64,000 nt of DNA from Micromonospora sp. NBC_01699 (GTDB lineage Bacteria; Actinomycetota; Actinomycetes; Mycobacteriales; Micromonosporaceae): the NCBI RefSeq assembly GCF_036250065.1, contig NZ_CP109199.1, forward strand, positions 1,240,001 through 1,304,000, given 5' to 3'. The notes under the pieces were generated by a model. The model searched no databases, was not told the origin of the DNA, and was given only the letters and a program-made list of their open reading frames with translations. Shown one piece after another: positions 8,198-15,355 of the stretch. Within the stretch, counting starts at the first letter, position 1. Each line of letters opens with the position of its first letter. Made by a program: the position numbers and the translations under genes.

Positions 8198-9558
8198 CGG
8201 CGGCGCTCCGGCTCGGGACCTTCGACGCCGAGCGTTCGTGGCGACCGGCGGACCTCGCCCGGCTGCCCGAGATGACCGAGCTGGCGTCGTCGGCGCGGAC
8301 GCGGGTCGCGGCGATGGACGAGGTGCTCGCCGGCATGTGCGCACCCGGCGACACCCTGGTCACCCGGCGGCCGATGGACGCGGAACTGCTCTCGGTGCTC
8401 GCCGACGCCGGCCTGCGCTTCGCCAACCACGCGGTGGCGGCCCCTCGGCAGGCCGTCCCGGAACAGGCGGCCCCGGACCCGGTGGCGGACAGCGTGGTCG
8501 AGCTGTTCGCCACCGATCCCGCCGCACCGCGCCTGCTGCGGGTCCACCGCCTCACGCCGTACGCGGTCACCGGGCCGGTCGCCGCGCTCGCCGACGCGGT
8601 GCCGGGCGGGTCGCCGTACCGGTTGCCGGCGGTGGTGGACGTGGCCCGGGTCAACTCGAAGACCTGGTCCAACGAACTGGTGGGTGAACTCGGACTGCCC
8701 GGCGCGGGCGTGTCGGTGTTCTCCACCGGGGAGCTGGCCGTGGCGGTGGCGGACGCGGGGTTCCCGGCCGTGGTCAAGGACCCGTTCGGGGTCAGCGGCA
8801 GCGGGGCGTTGGCCGTGCCGTCGCCGGGTGTCCTGCGGGCGATCACGCGGACCCTCGACCGGCAGGTGGCCGACGGCAAACGGGTGGAGCTGCTCGTACA
8901 GCCGCACTACGTCAGGCGGCACGACGTGTCCGGACACGGCGAGCTGACGTACGACGGCGGTTGGCGCTGGCTCGGGCTCTGCTCCGTACGCAATAGGGGT
9001 TTTCGCTTCACCGGCGCCGGCCCGGCGGACGACGACGTGGCGCCGCTGGAGCCGGCGCTGCGTGCGGTGGCCGACGAGGTCGCGCGACGCGCGTACGCGG
9101 CGGGCTACTGGGGGCCGTTGTCGATCGACTCGATGGTGCTCGCCGACGGCACCCTCGTCCCGGTGCTGGAGGTCAACGCCAGGGTCTCGCTCGGCCGACT
9201 GACCCTCGACGTGGACCGTACCTGTGCCGGTGAGCCCGACGAGCCGGCGCGCTGCCACCTCTGGCAGATCGAGTTGACCGCACCGCCGGAGATCACCACC
9301 GGCCGGCTGCTGCACGCGCTGCGCCGGGACGGGCTGCTGTACCGGCTCGGGGCGGGAAACCGGGCCGGCTGCGTCCCACTCGGCGGCGTGCCCGCCGCTG
9401 CCGGCCAGGGCGGTCCCGAACGGCAGGCGGCGCCGGTGATCCGGTGGCACTGCGTCCTGCGCTGTCTGCCCGGCGAGGTGTCGACGTTGCGGGAACGCGT
9501 GCTCGCGTCGCTGGCGTCGGTCGGGCTGCGTCAGCCGGGGCTGGCGCATGCGGCTTGA
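8194..9558 (+). CDS. ATP-grasp domain ligase
   Basis: A 454-residue protein with an ATP-grasp fold: a substrate/N-lobe region, then AVVKDPFGVSGSGALAV (ATP-binding lysine and glycine-rich loop, about residues 188-205) and LEVNARVSLGRLTL (Mg-binding E and N). ATP-grasp enzymes join a carboxylate, through an acyl phosphate, to an amine or thiol. Its position beside a carrier protein and a condensation domain suggests that it forms an amide, or charges the carrier. The GTG at 8194 overlaps the ACP stop by four bases, giving tight coupling. It differs from D-Ala-D-Ala ligase and RimK in overall length and N-terminus, so I do not assign a named subfamily. Confidence 0.78.
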   Translation: MTAALRLGTFDAERSWRPADLARLPEMTELASSARTRVAAMDEVLAGMCAPGDTLVTRRPMDAELLSVLADAGLRFANHAVAAPRQAVPEQAAPDPVADSVVELFATDPAAPRLLRVHRLTPYAVTGPVAALADAVPGGSPYRLPAVVDVARVNSKTWSNELVGELGLPGAGVSVFSTGELAVAVADAGFPAVVKDPFGVSGSGALAVPSPGVLRAITRTLDRQVADGKRVELLVQPHYVRRHDVSGHGELTYDGGWRWLGLCSVRNRGFRFTGAGPADDDVAPLEPALRAVADEVARRAYAAGYWGPLSIDSMVLADGTLVPVLEVNARVSLGRLTLDVDRTCAGEPDEPARCHLWQIELTAPPEITTGRLLHALRRDGLLYRLGAGNRAGCVPLGGVPAAAGQGGPERQAAPVIRWHCVLRCLPGEVSTLRERVLASLASVGLRQPGLAHAA

Positions 9559-10603
9559 GCTGGGACTCATCGGAGCCACCGGGATCGCCGCGCGGGCGGT
9601 GATCGCGCCGAGCGGGTCGATCCCCGAGGTGGCGGCGGTCGCGGTCGCGGCGAGCGACCCGGACCGGGCCCGGACGTTCGCGCGGCGACACGATCTGGTA
9701 CGGGTGCACCGCGACTACGCCGCGTTGATCGCTGATCCCGCGCTGAACGCGGTGTACGTCTCGCTGCACACCTCCGCGCACGCCCGGTGGGCGGAGGCGG
9801 CCGCGCGTGCGGGCAAGCACGTGCTGGTGGAAAAACCGATGTGCCTGACCGTGGCCGAGGCAACCGCGCTGGTGACCGCGGCCGGCACCGCCGGTGTGCA
9901 CGTCAGCGAGGCGGTGCCGACCGCCGGACATCCGTGGCAGGACTCGGTACGGGCGATGATCGCCGACGGCCGCTTCGGTCCGCTGCGGGTGATGGCGACC
10001 ACCATCGAGTTCACCGCACCGGCCGCCGGCGGGTACCGGCTGCGTCCCGAACTCGGCGGCGGCATCTTTCTGGACGCGGCGAGCTACTGGCTACAGGCGG
10101 TGCAGGCGACCATCGGCCTGTCCGGGGCGCGGGGCCGGGGCCGGCGAATCCGGGTCGCGCCGAGCGGGGTCGACATCGAGTTCGCCGCCCACCTCGAACG
10201 TGGCGGCGTACGGGCCGAGCTGGCGTGCCGGTTCGGCCAACGGACGGTGGCCGAGCACGAGTTCCGGTTCGCCGACGCGCGGGTCCGGGTGCGGGCCTTC
10301 CTCCGGCCGACCGTCGGCGCCATGCCGCTGAACATCGCGGTACGGCACGCCGACGGTGGCACCGCCATCGAGTCGTTCCCGCCGATCGCCTACTACGACC
10401 GGCAACTGCGGCGGTTCGCCGAACTCGTCGGTGACAACGGGCCGGCGCGTACCGCCGAGCTGGCCGCCACGGCGGAGCGGATCGCCGCGATGGCCGCGAT
10501 CCGAGACGACGCCGAGCGGCATGACGGCGCGCGGTATGAGGCGGGGCGGCATGACGGCGTGCGGCATGACGGCGTGCGGGACGAGGCGGGGAGGGTGGGG
10601 TGA
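9548..10603 (+). CDS. Gfo/Idh/MocA-family NAD(P)-dependent oxidoreductase
   Basis: A 351-residue oxidoreductase. Evidence is the N-terminal Rossmann start GLIGATGIAARAV, the family hallmark EKPMCLT at about 96-102, and an alpha/beta C-terminal domain with GGGIFLDAASYWL. The family oxidises or reduces carbonyl, hydroxyl or imine groups, often on sugars or cyclitols, using NAD(P)(H). It overlaps the end of the ATP-grasp gene by 11 bases. The last ~30 residues are a low-complexity RHDG/DEAG tail made by a tandem repeat, probably not part of the enzyme fold. Confidence 0.88.
   Translation: MRLELGLIGATGIAARAVIAPSGSIPEVAAVAVAASDPDRARTFARRHDLVRVHRDYAALIADPALNAVYVSLHTSAHARWAEAAARAGKHVLVEKPMCLTVAEATALVTAAGTAGVHVSEAVPTAGHPWQDSVRAMIADGRFGPLRVMATTIEFTAPAAGGYRLRPELGGGIFLDAASYWLQAVQATIGLSGARGRGRRIRVAPSGVDIEFAAHLERGGVRAELACRFGQRTVAEHEFRFADARVRVRAFLRPTVGAMPLNIAVRHADGGTAIESFPPIAYYDRQLRRFAELVGDNGPARTAELAATAERIAAMAAIRDDAERHDGARYEAGRHDGVRHDGVRDEAGRVG
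10517..10590 (+). repeat. Imperfect 15-base tandem repeats in the 3' end of the oxidoreductase gene
   Basis: CGGCATGACGGCGTG occurs back to back at 10547-10561 and 10562-10576, with a near copy at 10517-10531 and related ATGAGGCGGGG-type sequence between. It is in frame and adds a repetitive Arg/His/Asp/Gly tail. It lies just before the overlap with the next gene, so it also spaces the translational coupling. Confidence 0.75.
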
Positions 10604-11613
10604 CCGGCGAGATGACGATCGACGTGACCGGGCGGCGGGTCCGGCCGGACCGGGCGCGGCTGACCGAGATGTTGGCTCGGGCCGGGGTGGCCGACCCGTC
10701 GGGCGCGCTGGTCGAGCCCCTGGCCGGGGGGACGTTCAACAGCGCGTACCGGGTGGTCGCGGGGGAGCGGCGGCTGGTGCTCAAGATCGCTCCACCGCCG
10801 GCGGCGGCGGGGCTGACGTACGAGCGGGGGTTGCCGGCCACCGAGGCCGCCTTCTACCGCGCGGCGGCGGGCGCACTCGCCGTGCCGGAGGTCGTGCACC
10901 TCGACACCGAGCGCGACCTGCTGCCCACCGACTGGCTGCTGATGACCGAGCTGCCCGGCGTCAACTGGTTCGCCGGCCGGCACCGGCTCGACGACCGGCA
11001 GGGCGCGTCGCTGCGCCGGCAACTCGGTACGGCGGTCGCGGGGCTGCACCGGGTCACCGGAACCGGCTTCGGGTACCCCCAGCTCGGGCTGGCCGCCGAC
11101 TGGCCGACCGCGTTCACCGGCATGATCGACGCGGTTCTCGCCGACGCCGTCCGGTACGGCGTCGAGCTGCCGGTGCCCGCCGAGGCGCTGCGGGCACGGC
11201 TGGTGCACGGGCGCCCCGCGCTCGCCGAGGTCACCGTGCCCACCCTGGTCCACTTCGACCTGTGGCCGGGCAACGTGCTGGTCGACCCGGACCCGGTAAC
11301 CGTCACCGGGGTGGTTGACGGGGAACGCGCGTTCTGGGGCGACCCGCTGGCCGAGCTGCCGTCGCTCGGCCTGTTCGGGCTGGCCGAGGAGGACCCGGAC
11401 CTGGTCGTCGGCTACCGGGCGGCGGGCGGGATCCTGGAACTCACGGCGGCGGCCCGGCGACGACTGGAGCTGTACCGCGTCTACCTGTACCTGATCATGA
11501 CCGTCGAGACGGTTCCGCGCGGCGCTACCGGCCCGTCGGATCGTGCGCTGGCCAGGCTGGTGGCCACGCACCTGCGGGCGGCGGTAGACCGGCTGGCGGG
11601 GGCCGGGTCGTGA
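10600..11613 (+). CDS. Aminoglycoside/choline-kinase-like phosphotransferase (APH family)
   Basis: A 337-residue small-molecule kinase of the protein-kinase-like fold. The N-lobe has AGGTFNSAYRV (nucleotide loop) and LVLKIAP (lysine). The catalytic motif H218-F-D-L-W-P-G-N225 and the metal-binding VVDGERAFWGDPLAE follow. APH enzymes phosphorylate hydroxyl groups of antibiotics, amino sugars or other small metabolites. Here it could phosphorylate a pathway intermediate, or protect the producer by modifying the product. Start GTG 10600 overlaps the previous stop (GTGA), and its own stop overlaps the next start in the same way. Confidence 0.85.
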   Translation: MTGEMTIDVTGRRVRPDRARLTEMLARAGVADPSGALVEPLAGGTFNSAYRVVAGERRLVLKIAPPPAAAGLTYERGLPATEAAFYRAAAGALAVPEVVHLDTERDLLPTDWLLMTELPGVNWFAGRHRLDDRQGASLRRQLGTAVAGLHRVTGTGFGYPQLGLAADWPTAFTGMIDAVLADAVRYGVELPVPAEALRARLVHGRPALAEVTVPTLVHFDLWPGNVLVDPDPVTVTGVVDGERAFWGDPLAELPSLGLFGLAEEDPDLVVGYRAAGGILELTAAARRRLELYRVYLYLIMTVETVPRGATGPSDRALARLVATHLRAAVDRLAGAGS

Positions 11614-12662
11614 TCGAGGTGCTCACCTCCGGGGTCGCCCTCGGCGTGCACGTACCCGGCCTGCTGCTGGCCGACCGGCTTCGGGAGCGGGGCATGCCGG
11701 CGCGGGTGACGGTGCTGGAACGGTTGCTGCCACCGGCCAAGCTGGCCACCACCAGGGCGATGAAGGTCGCCTTCCACCGGGATTTCCGGGTCGCGTTGAC
11801 CGGGCAGCGGATCGCGACCAACCCGTTCGACGCGGTGCCGGACGATCGGCTCGACGAGCTCTTCGCCGACTGGTCGACCCGGCGACCACGCCGGTTCGTG
11901 GTGTTCTCCGGGTACTGGCTGCCCATCGTCGCCCGATACGCCGACGGTTGCGGCGATGTCGACGTGATCGTGTGCCACGTCGACTCGGTCGCCTCGCCGT
12001 CGTTTCGGGACACCACGACGTACGCGGGCACTCGGGTCTGGCTCGCGGACGCCGACCGTGGCACGATCCCGACCACGATCCCGGTGTCGCACGCGCCGCC
12101 CGTACCGTGGCCGGAGCGGGACCGGACCCTGCTGCTGCACGGTGGTGGTTGGGGGATGGGCACCTACCGCGAGCATCTTGCCGAGCTGGTCGGCGCCGGC
12201 TACTCGCTGGACGTCGTCGCGCACGAGCCGGCCGACGCGACGGTCGACGACCCGGCGGTGCGTTACCACCTCGTCGATCCCGACTGGCATCCGTGGGCCG
12301 ACGACGGCTACCCGCCACTCGGTCGGTTGCGCCCCGACAACCCGCCCGTCTTCGTCCGTGGGACCGGTCACCATCCGTCGTTCGATCTGACGCGTACGTC
12401 GATGGCGGTGGTCAGCAAGCCGGGCGGTGGCACGCTGCTCGACTCGCTGTGGTCGGCGACCCCGCTGGTGCTGCTCAAGCCGTTCGGCGACCACGAACGA
12501 CGCAACAGCGAGCTGTGGCAGCGGCTCGGATTCGGCATCACCTTCGAAGACTGGCGCGACCGGGGGTTCCCCGCCGACGCGCTGGCGCGGGCGCACACGG
12601 CCCTGTCCGGCGCGGCACGACGGGCACCGGACCTCACCGAACTGCTGCTGGCGAGCCGCTGA
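11610..12662 (+). CDS. GT-B-like glycosyltransferase-related protein
   Basis: A 350-residue protein with the plan of a GT-B enzyme: an N-terminal Rossmann-like half, and a C-terminal half with VVSKPGGGTLLDSLWSATP followed by LLKPFGDHERRNSELW. This resembles the nucleotide-sugar-binding end of MurG/UDP-glycosyltransferase proteins, in which a glycine-rich loop and an acidic residue contact the donor. It would transfer a sugar, or act as a related sugar-nucleotide enzyme, in the cluster. The similarity is fold-level, so the donor cannot be stated. GTG 11610 overlaps the preceding stop. Confidence 0.62.
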   Translation: MIEVLTSGVALGVHVPGLLLADRLRERGMPARVTVLERLLPPAKLATTRAMKVAFHRDFRVALTGQRIATNPFDAVPDDRLDELFADWSTRRPRRFVVFSGYWLPIVARYADGCGDVDVIVCHVDSVASPSFRDTTTYAGTRVWLADADRGTIPTTIPVSHAPPVPWPERDRTLLLHGGGWGMGTYREHLAELVGAGYSLDVVAHEPADATVDDPAVRYHLVDPDWHPWADDGYPPLGRLRPDNPPVFVRGTGHHPSFDLTRTSMAVVSKPGGGTLLDSLWSATPLVLLKPFGDHERRNSELWQRLGFGITFEDWRDRGFPADALARAHTALSGAARRAPDLTELLLASR

Positions 12663-12711
12663 TGGTCACCGCCGTCGCCGAGCCGACCCACCGAGCAGGG
12701 GAGGACGATCG

Positions 12712-13962
12712 ATGAACACCACCTGGCCACTGTCCGTCTGGCAGCGCTTCATGGTGAACGGGGAACGCAGGCGACCCGGCAGGGCGACGGACCCGTGGTT
12801 CACCGTCAACGCCGTACTGCTGGTGGAGGGCGCGCTGGACCTGCGGATCCTCGCCGCCGCCGCCGACGACCTGGTCGCCCGGCACGACCTGCTGCGTGCC
12901 CGGGTCGACCTCGACACGGGCACGCAGGTGGTCGAGGACTCGCTGCCCGCGTCGGTCGAACTGCTTGACGGATGGTCGGGTGCCGCCGAAGAGTTGCTGC
13001 ACCATCCGGTGCCCGTCGCGACCGGGAGTTCGCCGCTCGTGCTGCGCGTGGTGCGGCGGTCATCCCACGAGCACCTGCTCGCGGCGCACCTGCACCACCT
13101 GTTCGGCGACCCGGTGACGCTGTGGCGCATCCTGCGGGACCTCGGCGACCTGTACGCCGCCCGCTGCGGGGCGCCGTCGCCACCGCCGCCGACCGGACAG
13201 TACGGCGAGTACGCGGCGCACGAGGCGGCGGTGGCCGGCGCGTACGAGGCCGAGGCGGGGCGGTGGTGGCGGGACGCGTTGGCCGATGTCGCCCTCGCCA
13301 CTGCGTCGGCCACGGCCAGGGACGCGCCGTTCGCGGTGCGTCGGCCGGTGCTGTCCGGCGACGACCTCGCCCGGTTGGAGGCGTGGGCCCGCGCTCGGCG
13401 GAGCACGCTGTTCGCGGGCCTGCTCGCGGTGTTGACCGAGCGGATGGCGGCGCACGTCGTCGCGGGCACGGGTGACCATCTGCTGTTCAACACGCTGTTC
13501 GAGCGTCGGGACGGGCCCCGGTGGCGAACCATGGCCGGCCCGTGCCTGGCCCCCTCGTACGTGGCGGTGCCGTTGACCGCGACCGCCGACCCGCACGCGG
13601 TGGCGCTGGCGTTGAGCGCGGCGGTGCGGTATTCCCGATACCCGACGTGGACCCTGGATCGGGTGACCCGCGGGTCCGTCAACTTCGCGACGTTCGTGCC
13701 GTTCGTCGAGCTGATTCCGCAGCTGCGCCCGGACACGATCCCGTTCGGGCCGGCGTCGGCCGTGGTGGCGGCCGCCGCCGGAGAGCGGGACTCCGGCGAG
13801 ACCTCCTTCCTCGGGCTCAGGTTCCGCAGGGACACCGACGGATCGTTGGTCGCGCACGTACGGGGCGACGGCGTGGGGTGGACCGGGCAGGCCGTGCGTA
13901 CGGTGCTGGACGGCATGCCGGCGGGGGTGCGTGCCGTGGCGGGGGTGCGCTCGGCGGGCTGA
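12712..13962 (+). CDS. Stand-alone NRPS condensation-domain protein
   Basis: A 416-residue single-domain protein with the condensation fold: the opening PLSVWQRFM, LAAAADDLVARHDLLRARV, and the active-site motif H128-H129-L-F-G-D133-P. The canonical motif is HHxxxDG, so the catalytic histidine and the aspartate are kept and only the final glycine is changed to proline. Later pieces such as FNTLFERRD and FATFVPF fit the second lobe. Free condensation domains catalyse amide or ester bond formation between a carrier-bound acyl group and an acceptor. GAGGAC sits just before the ATG. It follows the glycosyltransferase by 49 bases and ends the plus-strand cluster. Confidence 0.8.
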   Translation: MNTTWPLSVWQRFMVNGERRRPGRATDPWFTVNAVLLVEGALDLRILAAAADDLVARHDLLRARVDLDTGTQVVEDSLPASVELLDGWSGAAEELLHHPVPVATGSSPLVLRVVRRSSHEHLLAAHLHHLFGDPVTLWRILRDLGDLYAARCGAPSPPPPTGQYGEYAAHEAAVAGAYEAEAGRWWRDALADVALATASATARDAPFAVRRPVLSGDDLARLEAWARARRSTLFAGLLAVLTERMAAHVVAGTGDHLLFNTLFERRDGPRWRTMAGPCLAPSYVAVPLTATADPHAVALALSAAVRYSRYPTWTLDRVTRGSVNFATFVPFVELIPQLRPDTIPFGPASAVVAAAAGERDSGETSFLGLRFRRDTDGSLVAHVRGDGVGWTGQAVRTVLDGMPAGVRAVAGVRSAG

Positions 13963-13969
13963 GTCCCGG

Positions 13970-14635
13970 CTACCCGTGGTGGTCCCGGCCCGGTTTGCGG
14001 GCGACCAGCCAGGTGGTGATCGGCCACTTCGGATTGTCGCGGACGGCGAGCCGGTGCAGCGGGTGCCAGCGGGCCGACGGAACCGGCCGGAAGCGCAGCC
14101 CGAGCCTGGTCAGCGGGAGCAACGCCAGGTTGCCCCAACCGCCGACCTCGACCGGGTCGGCGACGCCACGGCAGAGCAGACGAAGGGCCTGCGGGGTGAA
14201 CCTCCAGAAGTCCTGGGGCGCGCAGTGGATCTCGTTGAAGAAGCAGGTGGTGTGGATGACGTAGCCGCCGGGCCGGGTGACCCGTACGCTCTCCCGGAAC
14301 GCGACGAACGGATCACCCTCGACGTGTTCGAGCACCTGGTCGCTGAGCACCACGTCGAAATGGTCGTCCGGAAATGACAGCGCCAGCATGTCGAACTCGG
14401 GATAGTTCGCCTCGACGATGCTGGCGTCCGCCAGGCCGATATGACCCGCGAATGGCACCGAGCCGCTGATGGCCAGCACGTTCAGGCCGGCGCCGCCACG
14501 GCGGTCGATGGTGTCCGTGACGACCGATTTCAGCCGGTCGTACATGACATAGCGGGTGAAGTGCGGCCGTGGGGCCGGCGCGGGTTGGTCCGTGGGTCGG
14601 CGGCGCAGTGTCCGAGCTATCCAGGTATCGACCAT
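13970..14635 (-). CDS. Class I SAM-dependent methyltransferase
   Basis: About 221 residues with a Methyltransf_11-type core: LNVLAISGSVP (motif I region), FDMLALSFPDDHFDVVLSDQVLEHV (motifs II/III) and RPGGYVIHTTC. The LEH-V and RPGG pieces are common in natural-product methyltransferases. ATG 14635 is chosen because GAGGAG lies 7 bases upstream; an ATG 45 bases earlier is possible. It converges on the condensation gene with only 7 bases between the stops, so it may belong to the same cluster while being separately expressed. Confidence 0.8.
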   Translation of the reverse strand: MVDTWIARTLRRRPTDQPAPAPRPHFTRYVMYDRLKSVVTDTIDRRGGAGLNVLAISGSVPFAGHIGLADASIVEANYPEFDMLALSFPDDHFDVVLSDQVLEHVEGDPFVAFRESVRVTRPGGYVIHTTCFFNEIHCAPQDFWRFTPQALRLLCRGVADPVEVGGWGNLALLPLTRLGLRFRPVPSARWHPLHRLAVRDNPKWPITTWLVARKPGRDHHG

Positions 14636-14859
14636 GGTCGGTCTCCTCGTTTCTTTCGGGAGTGATCCGCATTTGGCCACGCATCGTCGCCCGGATGGTC
14701 AATGTGTGGCAAGGGCCGGGCGCCGCCGCGTTCCCATGCCGGTGGCCGAGGTCATCCGTGGGTTCGCGGTGTTTGTTGCGGGTTGGGTCGCCGGTCCTGC
14801 CGCCGCGTCCGGCCACTGATGCCATCGGGACGCCCCCGGCGGGCACAAAGCGTCAATCG

Positions 14860-14912
14860 CGTACATCGTTTTTGGCGTGGGTACATAAAAGACGATGTAC
14901 GAGTCAAAAACG
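14860..14912. promoter_or_regulatory. Nested inverted repeats in the 5' region of the first CATASP/CATRA pair
   Basis: CGTACATCGT at 14860-14869 is mirrored exactly by ACGATGTACG at 14892-14901. A second overlapping pair is CGTTTTTG at 14867-14874 with CAAAAACG at 14905-14912, so two alternative hairpins could form. Between the arms is GGGTACATAAAAG, an unusually AT-rich stretch with a possible -10 or stress-sigma-like element. The rest of 14636-14932 contains no gene that I can support. The element could be an operator or an RNA switch for the micro-ORF and the CATASP gene. Confidence 0.5.
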
Positions 14913-14932
14913 TTGGTTCCCCCGGAGGTGCC

Positions 14933-14974
14933 ATGTCGTCGGCGGGGCAGTACGACGTGACGATGTACTACTAG
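14933..14974 (+). CDS. Possible 13-residue leader or signal peptide ORF
   Basis: ATG at 14933, preceded by a perfect GGAGG at 14924-14928, encodes MSSAGQYDVTMYY and stops with TAG at 14972. The CATASP gene starts 9 bases later. It has a better ribosome site than the gene it precedes. It could be a translated leader that controls the downstream pair, or a small signalling peptide; both are guesses. A short ORF of this size can arise by chance. Confidence 0.35.
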   Translation: MSSAGQYDVTMYY

Positions 14975-14983
14975 GATCCGGTC

Positions 14984-15355
14984 ATGAGACTCTTCCGCCG
15001 AAGGGACGATGCCCCTTCCGGTTTCGGAGACACGGCTCTGGTCACGGAGATGGTCAGGACCCTCGGCGATACCCGGAAGTGGACCCTCACGGCCGACCAG
15101 TGGCAGGAAGTCGATCAATTGCTCGTCGTGATCGAGAACGCCGTCGCCGCCCGTGACACGGAAACACTTCGCCGGGCCGGAGCCGATCTGGAACTGGCCG
15201 AGTCGGTGCGGATAACCAGGATCGGGTCGGTGCCACGGGTGCCGCCGCCCGAACGGGTCCGCGAACGGGTCAATCGTCTGATCCACAGCCTGACCGGAAC
15301 CGATGCCGGTGCGCCGACCGAAAAAGATGACGATGGACACGCCGGACATCGTTGA
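14984..15355 (+). CDS. CATRA-associated small protein (CATASP-like), copy 1
   Basis: A 123-residue helical protein. Its features match the small proteins that precede CATRA proteins in actinobacterial conflict loci: WTLTADQWQEVDQLL, then paired helices with LRRAGADLEL, a conserved SVRITRIGSVPRVPPP linker and RERVNRLIHSL. The family has no known enzymatic activity; gene-neighbourhood work (Pfam CATASP) links it to CATRA/caspase/TPR systems. Its 3' end overlaps the CATRA-TIR gene. The second copy at 18777 precedes a second CATRA gene in the same way, which strongly supports a functional pairing. Confidence 0.7.
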   Translation: MRLFRRRDDAPSGFGDTALVTEMVRTLGDTRKWTLTADQWQEVDQLLVVIENAVAARDTETLRRAGADLELAESVRITRIGSVPRVPPPERVRERVNRLIHSLTGTDAGAPTEKDDDGHAGHR

